DNA of 64,000 nucleotides, taken from Turritopsis dohrnii. Lineage: Eukaryota > Cnidaria > Hydrozoa > Anthoathecata > Oceaniidae. Below the pieces are notes generated by a model. That model was given only the letters and a program-made list of their open reading frames with translations, ran no database searches and was not told where the DNA came from. The DNA is taken from assembly GCA_027922465.2 (NCBI GenBank), contig BQMF02000001.1:2728001-2792000 (forward strand). Reading direction: 5' to 3'. The position numbers were made by a program, and so were the translations under genes. Below are positions 21,873 through 35,300 of this stretch, in pieces; positions within the stretch are counted from its first letter, which is position 1, and every line of letters begins with the position of its first letter.

Positions 21873-22211
21873 ACGCAAAGTTAACGCAGGTTGACGTCTT
21901 GAAAAAAATGGTTGACGTCATTTGTGAATAAGCCCTTATTACTGTTTCTGCTTGAGTTTATTCTTGCAGCAAACGTTTATAGCAATTTCCTTTTGTATAT
22001 TTTGCATACAGATTTTATGTTTGGTTGTATATATTTAGTTGGACAATTTTATGTTAAAATTGTGGATGTCCGTTAGGAGTGCATTCACAACGTCCAAGTT
22101 ATGTTTTTATAGTATGTGCCCTTGTGGACGATTTAGTTCATGAGTACTTACTTAAGTTCTGTTCTTGTATCCTAGCCTGCTAGTTAATTTGTAATACCTT
22201 TCCCATTTTGT

Positions 22212-22217
22212 AATAAA
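22212..22217 (+). promoter_or_regulatory. Candidate polyadenylation signal (pseudo-caspase gene)
   Basis: AATAAA within TTTTGTAATAAAATTTTCCCC, the first well-placed hexamer I noted downstream of the stop codon at 21535. Confidence 0.45.
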
Positions 22218-23270
22218 ATTTTCCCCATATTGTAACATACATTTTTGTTGTTATTCATGTGTGCCACACCCCGTGGACAGGTACAGCACCTATTTATTGA
22301 CACCTGTTACTATTCGGATATAGACAATAGAAGATTCTTGAACAAAATAAATTTTCAATTTCAAAAAAGTGTTAAAATCTCACTTCTCCCAACAGTTGAC
22401 AAAAAGTTGAATCAATTCAAAAAATGTAAGATATTGTCTGAGTACAACTTATCTGGCATTAGTCGTTCAAATATTTCAATGACGCTGCAACCATAATATT
22501 TTTGTACCTTCTTAACCATTTCAACTTGCTTGACATAAAAAGAGACAAGAGTTAAAGAGACAGATAATAAAAGAAGGAGGAGGGCTCCTCGTTTCTACCA
22601 AAACAAGGAGAGTACCATTCAACCAAACATCTTTTTGGATCACACTCTCTGATTTGATATGGTTGGAATCTATTGAGACTTTCTGAAAATTGTGAGTGTG
22701 GGAGTGTGTTCGGTATAATATACAACACGCACAATCTTGCATAAATGGGTGGTTTTGCTTCGATGCGCCACAATCACATAAGAAACGCTACCACTTCTCT
22801 CCTCCCGAGTAAATCTGCAAAATAACCGCTTCAACCTCGCACAAAAGTCAGCAACCAGACGTTTTTCGATATAAGAGTTGTATTCAAGTCTGTCTCCTTC
22901 AGAGACAATATTTGACCATTTGACCATTTGGCGCTATGAACGAAACGAAAAAGAGAATGAAGGAACGAACGCATATACATAGCCAAATTAAAAGCAGTTT
23001 CTACTTCACTTTCTTGGTGAAAGTCTGGGAAGGATGGGATAGGAATATCGGAATAACTTTTTTTCTAATGATGTTTGAAAAAGGAATAACCACTAATAAA
23101 ATTAGTTATCATTTGAATAAAGCGATGAATTGCCTTGTTTGGTGGGAGAGGGAGGAACAATATTCTAAGAGGTCATTATATTCTACTACAGGTCTTTAAA
23201 CGGATTGACGAACACGTAGAAATTAACATTACTATTGAAAGTATTAAAGTAAAAATCATTTTGTAGCATA
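22218..23270. other. Intergenic stretch with no recognised gene
   Basis: Short open frames occur on both strands (for example 22670-22927 minus, 22936-23199 plus). They overlap each other, lack known motifs and show no clear exon borders. I see no gene here. Confidence 0.45.
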
Positions 23271-23739
23271 TACACGCTTTTTTTATAAGAACAATTAGAT
23301 AAGAACACAAGCCTCAGATTTGGCAAAAAAATAAGAACAAAATAAGAACAACCTGAGGCTCAAATTAATGTTTCAAAAATTAAGAACAGCCTAAGCCTGA
23401 GTTTTCTTATAAAATAAGAACAATTCATGATTGAACAACTCATGACGTGAATTCTCTCACTGTCAAATGGTTTAGAAGTTGTTGTTTTTTTCACCTTGCA
23501 TACTCGTATCGGGTCATTACCGAACAGCAACCATATGCTTTTAAACAGTTGTTTTTAAAAAGATTTATTTTAATTTTACTGGAAGTTCCATAAATAAGAA
23601 CAAAATGAGGCGGAAATCTGAAACTTTGTTCTTAAAGCTAAGAACAAAATAAGAACAATTCAGGCTGAAAAAGGCTCAAAAAATAAGAACAGCCAGCCTC
23701 AGGTCAGATTTTACTGGTTCTTATAAAAAAAAGCGTGTA
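23271..23739. mobile_element. MITE family A, copy 2
   Basis: Ends TACACGC(T)7ATAAGAACAA and TTCTTATA(A)8GCGTGTA. The interior is very close to copy 1 at 9435-9892, with the same GCCTCAG and AATAAGAACAA blocks and the same central TCGGGTCATTACCGAACAGC palindrome. Confidence 0.9.
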
Positions 23740-24634
23740 AAACACAAAAATATTAGAATAAGAGATACATTCGTCTCGTGCCGTGCGCTTGTTATTATTT
23801 GGACATAATAACATACAGTATAAAGTTATTTTACAAAATTGACTGAATGAATAGTTATATCTATGGTATTTTCGCTTTTCAATTCCAGGAAAACACAATA
23901 GGGAGAAAAAGACTGCATTTTTACTATAGCTGTGGCGCTCGAGGGCGCGCGGGCGCACAGAGGCTAGTTATGGGGTGCCAAACATAAAAAATTATAAACA
24001 TGGCGCTACTAAATGATGCTTTTTTGCGGATTCACGATGATGAGCTTTTGTTTCCAAGATTTTCAGCAGTGCTCATTTTAAGGCCAAGACACACGATACA
24101 TTCTATTTCCGTTAGTACTACTCTTTTGTATATATATAGAGTTTTTGTTTCAATAATTTTCTTTTACATTGATTGAGAGTATCCGTCCCCTATACCTAAA
24201 CAGGGAGAGGCCAGGAGGGTCTCTCCCCCCCATATTATTATCATCACACTATTACATTAACATAACTTTCAACCAAAAAGGATAAACAAAAGTGTTATAC
24301 CTAGTTTTTTTTCTTTTTTCTGCTCACGAGATATCATGAACATTATAATAGGAGAGATTATAAGAAAGGGGGCATTATGTTCTACTTGAGATGACTTAGC
24401 TAAAGATCTTTCTTGTGTGCTTTTGGTAACATTGTCTGCTGGGTGTGTCGTCAGTCTTTGTTTTATTATTCTTCCATCCCTGGTTAATTGACTTCTTTCC
24501 TTTTTTATTTCATTTTCAAGAATGCCTTCAATGTTTGGATGGATATTTTATGTTGAAAAATAAAATATGTGTGAGATTTATAACCACCAGTTTTGGTTGT
24601 CATACCAGAGAACTTTTTGAAATTTTACACTCTG
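23740..24634. other. Intergenic stretch with no recognised gene
   Basis: A frame at about 24000-24180 starts ATGGCGCTACTAAATGATGC and reads MALLNDAFLRIHDDELLF. It looks faintly like a transposase N-terminus but is short and unsupported. A run of C/T with GGGAGAGGCC lies near 24200. Nothing else is visible. Confidence 0.35.
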
Positions 24635-25223
24635 TACACGCTTTTTTTTTTATAAGAACAATTTTATAAGAACACGAGCCTCAGATTTGGCCAAAAAATA
24701 AGAACAAAATAAGAACAACCTGAGGCTCAAATCAATGTTTCAAAAATTAAGAACAGCCTAAGCCTGAATTTTCTTATAAAATAAGAACAATGACTCTCTT
24801 TCAATTTTAACTCTTTCAATGATAAACAGGTTAAAATTATATATAATTGTTTTCCCTTGTGATCACGTCTTTTCTCACCTACAATACACGATGCGCAAAA
24901 TTATAACGGCGCTACTAACGGCAAAAACTTGCTTACACATTCGTTTAGTGGCTACCATTTTTAATATAAATTTATTTCACTACCACGCTGCAATACAAAT
25001 TAATGTGACTCAGCAAGAACAACACTTGTTTTTTTCTAAAAACATTTATTTTTTCATTTACTGGAAGTTCCATAAATAAGAACAAAATGAAGCTGAAATC
25101 TGAAACTTTGTTCTTAAAGTTAAGAACAAAATAAGAACAATTCAGCCTAAAAAAGGCTCAAAAAATAAGAACAGCCAGCCTCAGGTCAGATTTTACTGGT
25201 TCTTATAAAAAAAAAAGCGTGTA
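24635..25223. mobile_element. MITE family A, copy 3 (longer)
   Basis: It has the same ends as copies 1 and 2 (TACACGC(T)9ATAAGAAC and GTTCTTATA(A)10GCGTGTA). The centre (about 24790-25058) differs: a unique AT-rich insert replaces the palindromic core. The longer form may be closer to a parent element, but I find no protein motif in it. Confidence 0.9.
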
Positions 25224-27006
25224 TTGCAAGAAAATGCACTCAGCAAACATCTGGAAACAGATGAAAAGTAGCGAAGTGAAGATTTGAAGACTACTTTGAA
25301 GAAAACTCTATACTTAAATATTCCACAAAATTTTAAGAGTGTGATATCCAAAATGTGTGATGTCACACACTCAAAGCATGTGAATTGACATATTTGATAT
25401 TTAATTGCAAAGCCATTTTCATTTTATCAGCTTTTTAGTCCTTAGTGATGATGAAGTATGGACGAATCTAATTTTTGCAGCTTAAACCAGTCAGCACAGC
25501 AAACAACACAAATTTTTGTGCACCCATTACAAATGCAATTGATAAGCAACGTTAACTTATAATTAGAGACTTAGACAACATCCTCAATTTTGCATTTTAT
25601 AAGAAAGTAAACCAATGCTCCTAATTACAAAATGAACTTCCTAATTATATACAAATACAAATCAAAATATATTCCAACTATCTATAAATCCAAGACCATG
25701 AACATTCTGTATAAGCAGCTAAAACAAAAACTTTTGTTTTCAGTTTCATATTAGTCTTGGTTAAATGTGGATGTATATGTTTTCAAAGTTACGTTATGTA
25801 TAATCTTTGTTTATTTTTTTGCCTTCAGGATTTTACAAAAATGGTTTAATGTCTATTGAGACATATGTATAAAATGATATACATGCCATGATGAAATTCA
25901 ATATAGAATGAAATAAGGAAACGTGAAATAAAAACATTCAAGGAAATTTGTTTCTGTTTCTAATACAATTTTGTGAGTGTGTGATGTGAGTGTGGTTATT
26001 CGTAGAAAAAAATGATTTACAAATTTTATATAGATACTTTCACTGATTGAAAACACTTTTTGATTGACTCTATACTTTTATACTTTATATAAATGGAATA
26101 CTCTGAAAATGTTTGTCTTGCTGAAAGATTTCTTTTTGATACTCTGACTTATATATGTAAGAAAAGTATAATAGATCAAGGTAGAAGGAGATAAATTAAT
26201 AAAAGATATATACACATTTCAAGCTTTCAAGAGAAAAGTTCAATTCAATTCAATTCAATTCAATTTATAATTTCAATTTATAATTTGTTCATATATATAC
26301 TTTATAAATGGAATTCTCTGAAAATGTTTGTATTGCTGAAAGATTTCACACGAGTGTGTTGTTTCAATTTTCCCTCTATTTTTGGATTACGGATTTCGTT
26401 TAATTGAACATTTCTCTTGAAAGCTTGAAATGTATTTATCTCCTTCTATTGGATCTATTATACTTTTCTTACGTATCATGTAAGTCCAAGAAATGTTAAG
26501 TTGTGCTATTATAGTAATTATTTTCCTGTGTTATTGATTCACTTTGATATGAATTGTGATAACAGCTTCAAAATTTTGACAGTATCCTAATAGATGCACT
26601 TTATTTTGTTTTGAGCAGTTTTTGGAGCAACAAAATGTCTGCAACTTGCAACAAGATATGTGTGATTGCATCCTTATCTGACATGTAAATGACTTTTGAG
26701 GAAAGACTACTTTGGGTAGATGTCGATGGGTATTCTTAACATGTTTGCTTCTCTTTTCTGTAAAATACCTGATACTTTAACATTTTAATTCAGATGGATA
26801 TTAATATCTCATTTGCAAACAAGTCATCTGGATTATAATCAGCTAAAATTCCGAAATTCCTTGTCTTGTTTTTAAATGGAACGATGGTGATGTTTGCAAG
26901 TGAATACAGAGTATAGAGCATTTTGAAGTTAAGAAAGTTCAAGGGCTTCATTAGACTTGAGTGTTCTTATGAAATATTTTTTTGCTATTCTAATTTTCTA
27001 TCTTTA
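25224..27006. other. AT-rich intergenic region with a long imperfect hairpin
   Basis: Bases 26096-26140 (ATAAATGGAATACTCTGAAAAT...) recur directly at 26304-26350. Bases 26158-26252 (AAGAAAAGTATAATAGATC...CTTTCAAGAGAAAAGTTCAATT) recur as an inverted copy at 26403-26474. Between the arms is a TTCAA/CAATT tandem tract (26240-26268). I see no exon. Confidence 0.6.
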
Positions 27007-27034
27007 GAAGAAAAACAAGGTTTTTAGTTTGATC

Positions 27035-27541
27035 ATGGGTGAAGTAAATGGCATTACCAGCTCACAAAGTACTTCACAAAGAGTTGATGTGCTACGCATA
27101 GGCGTTTTAGGTGATAAACAAGTTGGAAAAACAGCATTTATGAAATGTATAACATTTGGTTTGTACGACCCTTACATGCAATCGACTTTACCAACTCAAT
27201 TTATAACAAGGGAGATACTAATTGGTCAAGAGAAAGTGGTTTTTCAGTTATGGGAAGCAAACTTGCCGTCTTATCATTCCCTCATCATAATGTACGATAT
27301 TACTTCTAGAGAATCATTTTATAATGCCATTAAAATCATTGAAAATTTGAGAGAGGACGATGCGGTCCCAATCCTACTGCTTGGCAATAAAGTTGATGTT
27401 CAGAAAGAAAAACGACAGGTGATGGCATATGAAGGAGAAATGGCGGCATTACAGTACCAAATTCTTTTTAATGAAGTCAGTTGTATTGAATCTATGAATA
27501 CCAAACAGAGTATCATCGAACTTATTGAAGCCATCATCTAG
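27035..27541 (+). CDS. Degenerate Rab-like small GTPase, intronless (168 aa)
   Basis: A single exon. The P-loop GDKQVGKT is at residues 26-33 and the G4 motif NKVD at 118-121. The region YDITSRESFYNAIKIIENL matches the Rab/Ras helix that follows G3. The G3/switch II segment is not normal: where the family has WDTAGQE followed by about 15 residues, this protein reads WEANLPSYHSLIIMYDIT, so the catalytic Gln and about a dozen residues are missing. The SAK motif is SCI. The chain stops at IELIEAII with no hypervariable tail or prenylation cysteines. GTP binding is possible; hydrolysis by the usual mechanism and membrane anchoring are unlikely. It could be an atypical GTPase or a retrocopy that kept its frame. 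I start at the ATG because the upstream TTG is not plausible. Confidence 0.8.
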   Translation: MGEVNGITSSQSTSQRVDVLRIGVLGDKQVGKTAFMKCITFGLYDPYMQSTLPTQFITREILIGQEKVVFQLWEANLPSYHSLIIMYDITSRESFYNAIKIIENLREDDAVPILLLGNKVDVQKEKRQVMAYEGEMAALQYQILFNEVSCIESMNTKQSIIELIEAII

Positions 27542-27825
27542 ATAGGTTTGCTATATTGCAGCAGTATAATTTTCTATTATATTACACTACACATGTAACT
27601 TGCACACATATAATATTATACCGGTTCTGCTTGATATTGATGATTGAGTTTTCGAACTGTATGTTTTTTTTTTATCATAATTTATTATAAAATGCAATAT
27701 TGAAATGCACCACTTATATTTATTTGTATGTTTTTTATTTATTTCTATTGTTCTGTTTATTTTTCTACTATTTATTTGGTTTCGATGTATATATAAATGT
27801 AGCTTTATTCTTTGATGTGATGAAA

Positions 27826-27831
27826 AATAAA
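27826..27831 (+). promoter_or_regulatory. Polyadenylation signal of the GTPase gene
   Basis: AATAAA in GATGAAAAATAAAGTCAATGAC, 285 bases after the stop at 27541. Confidence 0.6.
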
Positions 27832-29300
27832 GTCAATGACAAAGCTTTATTGATATGTTGGACTAAGTAGAAATGCTTTATTTACAGGATACTAACAATG
27901 TGTCACTTCATTAGGAACTCATCGATTCAACTTTAATAGAACTCATGCAAATTTAAAAAAAATATAAACTCCAAGACATACATGTCGCCATGTTAGAGTA
28001 AATTAACGTGGTTTGAGAAATATTTATAATAAATGATTTGTTGATTGGGATTTGCGTAATAAAAATCGTCAAAGTATCAATAACGAATCATTGTTGTGGC
28101 TGTGAGAAAATGGTGGGAAATTAAAAGATTAAGGAATCCAGAAATAATTTTTCAAATGCGTGTTTAACAAATTTCCTTTGCATATTATCAATAATGTGAA
28201 CAAAGACAATAAGATTCACGTTAATTTCCCGAGTCTCCAATTTGTTGCAATAAGGAATTTTAGTTATCTATAAAAACTGTTGTTTCTAAGTGGGATTCTA
28301 AACTTTCTCAATAACAAATAACCTCCCTTGCAGAGTTTTGGTTGAATGAAATTGAAATTATATTGAGAAGAATTCACTTTATAAATTATAATTTATGTGC
28401 TTCTCATTGTAACTTGTTCGAAACGATTTCATTCTATATTTACGGAAGACAACAGTGATGAAGTACCAAAAGTATCATATATCACTGAAATTGAGTAAAT
28501 ATTAGTAGAACGTCAAATTCTGTTAATTTTTTGCTAAATGAACATTGAAGGTATTTTAACATGGAATTCTTTTTGTATGTAATCCTGGATATTTGCACAC
28601 ACTTTATCTTGTGAAATCAACACTATCTGATATCTTGATGCTTGGAATCTATTACTTTTATGTAACAGATCACATCAGTAACTTTGTGTTATATAAGCTA
28701 AGCATATGTAATGGTCGGATTGGTGTTTTAAGTTTAAAAAAGTTGAAAAATGTTTTTTAAAATGATTTTGTTAAACAATTATGGCTTGCATTTAATCTTT
28801 ACACTTATAAAGATCTGCAACTTATTCAAACTACTGATACATGCTTAAAAGCTTACAAACTGTGCTAAAAAATTGATTGCAAAGTTCAGGTAAATAATAA
28901 GTATTGCAAACTTTTCAACAACAATTATATGGCTATTGTGTTCTGCGAAGCAAGCAATTACTCAATATGAATCATGATATTCGCAAAATATTTTTCCTCT
29001 TTGTAATATGTTTACTTGTAGAGATTTATTAGATGTGTTACTAACGGAAGAATCAGACATGAATGCTTATCTGTTTCTTGTAATCAAGATATTAAGTATT
29101 CTGTTCTCTTTGAAAGAGAATTAATGTTTTTTTTCTTTTTTTCAAAGAAATATAGGTAGACCATAACTCTGCTTCTTATAATTCCAATTCAAGAAAATAG
29201 AAAAAGATTACTCTGTGGTTTCTACTATTAGCTGATATCTTTATTTGAATAGTAAACACCAACTTTTATTTTAATGTTTTTTTTTTCCGAAATGTCCATT
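27832..29300. other. Intergenic region, nothing recognised
   Basis: About 1.4 kb of AT-rich sequence between the GTPase and the Na+/H+ exchanger. No open frame, repeat family or RNA gene stood out. Confidence 0.5.
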
Positions 29301-29368
29301 TTAGAATTATTTATAAATAACATGTTTATCATCAAAAACTAAATTGAAGCACCAGCCAGAAGTCTGTG

Positions 29369-32300
29369 ATGAAGAGATATGTAACCTTACTGCTTAGCTA
29401 TGCATTGCTGTGTGTTTTGATTGTTCCTGTTAATTCAAAACTCAATACTACAAACGGAAATGGACATGGCGAAGGAATTGTTCTCTTCAAGTTTGATTTT
29501 GGTCATGTTGCCAAACCATTTGTAGTGTGCTGCTGGGTCCTACTAGCTAGTTTAGCTAAAATAGGTAACATATATCTTCAAGGAAGTGTTGGCTCTTGCT
29601 ATTAACATTTATGCAGAATTTTCTTCCTGTGCTATCTTTAAATTATGTGTAATAATACTTTTCCTGAACTTAACTCCTCTTAGTTTAATGTTTTGTTTTT
29701 TTTTCTCAAAAAACTCATGAATGGTTAAGAATAATTGGAAATATTTTATTTAGGTTTTCATCACTCAGAGTGGATCTCATCGACAATTCCAGAATCATGG
29801 TACATGTGCATCCTTTTTTTTGCGAAACCGTATCTTGTTGACATTTTCTTTTCCATATTATTTGTTTTCTTTGTCTTCACTTTAGCATGCTCATATTGCT
29901 TGGACTGCCAATTGGTTTTATTTTACGGTAAAGATTTTTTGTGATCATCATAGACCTCCTGAAATGTCAATAAAATAAAATTGTCAGAATTTTAGACATT
30001 CTTTATCTTTATTGACATTAGCAAATGATAAGCAAACAATTTTGCATCTCAATTTTCAAACTAAACAAAACTGAAACTCGTTTGCTCTCTTCACTTGTTT
30101 ATTTTGAAACATGACCACAAAAATGAAAATCTATTACGCTCTTACAGTAAAAGCATACAGTAAAATTCGAGTCAAGCTCAATATTATTAGCATTCATTCA
30201 TTTTGAGCTTTAAAATATGCTTAACCCTATCAGGGGTTAATAGAGGCCAAAGTTAAGGTCGGTCACCGAATTTGGGATTCGTGAGTTTGGGATCCCAAAA
30301 TCCCAAACTCAAAAAAAAAAGAAGAGAAGAGGGACATATAAAAAGTATTAAACAAAAGAAGGAAAAAACGACAAAATAAAGACAGGAAAGCGTGTCCTTT
30401 TCCCACTACATAGCCCTCCCCAAACTGTCATCTTATGTTTGGGTTCAGGTGTGGCAACTCATCTGTCCTTTGAAAGTAATATATAAGATCCAGGCTAAGC
30501 ATTTAAAATTCACTGTGAACGAATAACTACCGAATGTAGATCTAGGTTTAGCAATTCGGTCACGGTAAATTTTTATCAAATGGTAGAACATAACTGTGCT
30601 ACTTGCGCTGTTTCGCTTCGACGTTCAAACGAAAAAAATGTCGAACTATCCCGATTTAAAGCTAGGGAAAAAAGGAAAGAACCACTTAAATTGGTATCAT
30701 TTTAAGCCAATCTTAGCCTTAGAATGCTCCAGAAAGCTTTGGACTCCGTCTGGGGGGTTCAGAACACAGCCAGACCCCCAGTTCCTTTGGACAGAAAAAT
30801 AGCTTTTATAGCAATTATTTTTCTGTATTAGCCCCTGCCTATGCTTAACATTAACAAAGAAATATTTGCCTTCATGGAACAAATTTTTGCAGGACTAATT
30901 CATTATGTTCTTGATGCCCTGGCCGTAAAAAATTGCTTCCGTAAAATATGTTTATTCTTTTGAAGGAAGGATGTCAACAACAGAAATTAGTACTGCGAAA
31001 ATTAGTTCTCTGAATTTGATGCAGCCGATAAACATTTTTCTTTCCATTTATTAATCTTTACAGCCTTTTTTTGTTTTTTTCTCACGTGCTTAATTTTGGA
31101 ATTTAAATTTTCTCAAGTTCTTCTCAGGTTCTGCTTGAATATGCTTATAAACGTTTTGATTATAAAAAAAAGAGTGTATGCTCTAATTCTTTACTCAGAT
31201 GCCCTTCAGGAAAATTGTTCATTAAAATTATAATATTCGACCTTTTTCAGCAAAAAATACTGCAATTTCAAATTTCAAAATTTCAAAAACGTTTATATAC
31301 TAAGAAGCAGGTCTTGATTAATTATAATGTCCATTTGCATAGTTTACTTGGAAAAAAAATCTGTTGACGCAAAAATTACAAGTTGCTTGACTATCCGAGG
31401 CTAAATTTTGAAATCAACTGCAAATAATTTGATTATAATTCGCCTTTAGAGCTGCACACATACATGATGGAAGTCAAATCTACTTAACTTCTGATCTCTT
31501 CTTTTACTTTTTATTGCCACCGTAAGTATTTAAGCTTAATTTCTGTTTCACTGAAGTAACTTCTGTTTGACATTGTCCTTTACTGGCTTATGGGTTTTAG
31601 TTGGTTTAATTTCGTCTGATAACTTCTGATAACATCTTTTTATGTTCATTACATTGTTAGCTTATGAAAAGCATTTTTATTTCCAAACCAAAAAGTGGGG
31701 TTGCAAAAACGCTCAGTTGGAAGCTTCAGCTGTGAATGATTTTTTGTCTTTTCTAAAGTGATGTTATCTTTTGTATATCTATGCTATTCACCTCAATGAC
31801 TTACTTATTCGCCTCGATGACTTGCAAATGACATTGTGGTTTAAAAGGGAGTTAAGACAAACTGACTTTCAGTTTTTGACTGCTCTATATTTAATGCTTA
31901 ACGTACACATAGCCAGTTATAAAATCATTAACGTTTATGTCATTTCCAGATTATGAAGACAATAGCATCATCGTGATATGAACCGAAGGGAATATCAATC
32001 TCAAAATAATAAATTTGATAGTTCCTTAAAAGCATCTATTTGAAGGGTCCTTTTTCTTCATGATCTCTGGTAAAATGAGATGTTTGGAAGTCTTTCATTG
32101 AGAAATAGTCATGACAGTTGATTTTATATGTATTCAAAACAGTTTATTTGAAATAGGAACCTTCTGAAATTTAAAGGTTAAAATTAACAGATATAAGTGT
32201 ATAAAAAATGATGACTCAGCAACTATCTGACTATCCTGAATCAACGTAAAAGTTTCTCTCTCTCTCTGCTTTTATACTCATTTATTCACTTTCGAGCAAA

Positions 32301-35300
32301 AGTGTATGTTGTGATTCTGAACTTTGAAATATTGTGTTCTTTTTTAGTATAATTCTTGATGCTGGATATTTCATGCCCTCACATGTCTTCTATTATAACA
32401 TTGGAACGATACTTCTTTATGCTATATTTGTAAGTAGATGTTATTTATTTTTTTCTATAAACCTTTCTAAGTTAAATCTGACCAGGCATATTGTTTATAG
32501 GGAACCATCTTCAATTCATTTGCTGTTGGTAAGTTTGTTATTTTCACAATTGATTTCTTGTCCACTTTGTTCTGTTCCATTTTTTTTCTTTCATTTTTAA
32601 AATCATTTACCCAGGATAGCCTCTCCAGTTCCTTAAAGGAGAACTAACAAAAAAATCTTAACTGCAGTTTTGAAAGCTGGTTGAGTCAAAGAAATTTGCA
32701 TTTTAAGAAATCTTTCTTTATTTCGTTGTTTTGTTTCATACTTTGAAGACATAAACATTTAGTACATATTAATTTTAGAAATTTTTGCCCATATAAATAG
32801 TTCTATGAACACGGCATGAAACAGCAGAAGCACATAACTCAGCTGTTAACAATTAATTTTATATTACCATTGATAAATAATTTTATATTCATCCTCTTGT
32901 TTTTGTTTCTCTCAGTTACATCACACACAAAACAATGATTGCATAATGTTGTTCGCAGAAATTCGTCACAAGATTTAAAAATTAATGAATAGGATGCCTC
33001 TTTGTAATCGATCATGACGACAACTGTTTGAGCTCTTTATTTGTAAATATCTCAAGAACTAAATCAAGTGAAGCCATGAAATTCTCATAGTTCATCTTCA
33101 GATATTGATGAGCAAAATAAGCCCAACTTGTTATCAATCATGAGTTCTCCTTTAAGGTACTGTTATCAATGAGGGTCCCATGAACAAGCATCTAGACCAT
33201 TTAGGGGCGCCATTTGTGCTATGGAAGCTTTAGTGACAGGAACCGCTCAACTAGACAACCACCCTAGACATCTCTCCTACTCTCTTGTTAAGTGCTAACC
33301 AGAGAGGAGTGATTCACACTGTTATAGTCGATGACATGACTAGGTTGGGGATTGAACCCATTACCTTCTGAACAGGAAGCGAGCACTCTTCCATAAGGCT
33401 GCCAGTCGGTGAAGTTTTCTTTTTGAACTTACAAATTGTACCAATTTTTTATCATTAGGTTTGTCACTTTATGCTACAGATGGTATTAGTGGTGTTGGTT
33501 TGTCTTTACTTCATGCGTTGTTGTTTGGTTCCCTGATATCTGCAGTTGATCCAGTTGCTGTAAGTTTGTTTACGAAACCCAAGTCTTTGTTTTATGCATG
33601 TTTTAATTTTAGTAATAAAGTTTTCTGTTTGTTAGGTTTTAGCTGTGTTTGAAGAAGTCCATGTACACGAGATTCTATATATGCTTGTCTTCGGGGAGTC
33701 TGTTCTCAATGGTTAGTATCCAATACTTCTTTTTGTGATTTAAATGTCAAACTCACCTTGATATTGAACATACGAAAAAATTTGCAGAATAAAGCTATTT
33801 TCCAGTTTTTCATTAGAAAGTCAGCTGCTTCAATCCACTAATGCAGTGAAAATTACAGTAGTGAAAAATTACAGTAGTTATTTTTGTCTTTGATTTCAAA
33901 GACCAGGTGTTTTTGTTTTGATCTCTCTTAAAAATGAGACTTGTTAAACTGTGTCTGACTTTTGCGCCAATCACATTACTTAATGAGTTTTGAAAACATA
34001 ACTACATTGAATTCATAAGAAACAAACTAGCTGATAATTTTTCTACAAAAACTGTTCAAGATAACCAACCAATGTTTGCTTGGTATGTTAATTTAGTATA
34101 AAGAATCAGCAGCCATCTATCAGATGAAAAAAGATTTCGAACTTTTACTAAACACTATGTACAAGTTTCCTTAGGTTTAAAATGGGAAGAAAATTTTATG
34201 TTAGAGAGATTCACTGATTCGACCTCAGTTCTTGTCTCGCTTTGTTATGCAGCTGTGAAGCTTGAATGACTTTTAAAGGAACAATGTGCTGACTACGACA
34301 CAAAATAATCACAGAAAACAACCTTAATCGTGGTGGTGAATAATTTCTCTCAGTTTGGTCTTGTTTGTTAGATAGTAACAGGAATGGTGATTTCAACTCG
34401 AAAGCATTATTCAGAACATCTTCCGATGCTTTTAGTTTTAAATATAACTTCTTTTGTTTGCTTTTAGTGTGAAAGTTTTTACGTCACTAAGGAAGACAGT
34501 ATCAGGCTTTGTAATTAATGATTAATTAGTATTTTGTTACTTACGTTTGTTAATTGGTCATTACTTTGCTTGTCAAAGTTTTTATTGCAGCATTATGATG
34601 TTAGCATAGTTGCATTTGCATTCATCTGGTTAAATCATGTCAATTAAAAAAAAATCTATTTCTGATGTTTGGATTTTAAACAAAAGTATTGGTTTGTTTA
34701 TGGAGATGTTGGTTTGCATGTTTTCATAAAAAGTTGACATTTTTAATTTTCATTATTCTTTTTATCATTCATGAGATTCAGGATTCAGTCTGAGTTAATA
34801 ACGTTTTTCTACGAAAGACTTATGAAGAGTGAAGATGATTTTTTACTTGTTCAGATGGATGAATACAGGAGACCGTAAAATGTCTTCTACTGGGTTATTT
34901 CAATTGTTTGTGTTGATGTTTTTCTGTATATTAGGTAAGGCTGACAAAAACATCATCATCATAGTGCAATTCTTTTAGGCCGTTCTTGTTAAATTTTTTT
35001 CGATTTTTGAGTCTCATCTTAGTGAGTATTCAGATAGGCCTTCTGCCTTGTGTCTGTGCCCTATCCATAAAAAAGGGTTGACTAAAGGAAGGGTAAGCAC
35101 AAAGGAAGCAAAGTGTTTTGCTGAAAACAACTGTCATAAAGAAGGATATTTTCTTAAAGTAATGTGAACTGTTGACTGGGTTATTTCCATTTCTCACAAA
35201 CTCTCTACATCGACATAGGATAATTTTCTAAACAAACTGTTAATATTCCTTTACCTAATCTATGCACAATTTTGTCTAAGAAGTACTTTTTGCACTTTAA

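Noticed and set aside
21646..21921. Minus-strand frame with a poly-proline run
   Set aside because: The prolines come only from the G31 tract; the flanks have no coding signal.
22521..22927. Overlapping minus-strand frames
   Set aside because: Open in two frames at once, no motif, no splice context; likely chance.
23998..24180. MALLNDAFLRIHDDELL frame as a transposase start
   Set aside because: Too short, no downstream transposase blocks, no element ends around it.
33330..33412. A functional tRNA gene
   Set aside because: A- and B-box-like sequences are present but the cloverleaf is not sound and a SINE body follows.
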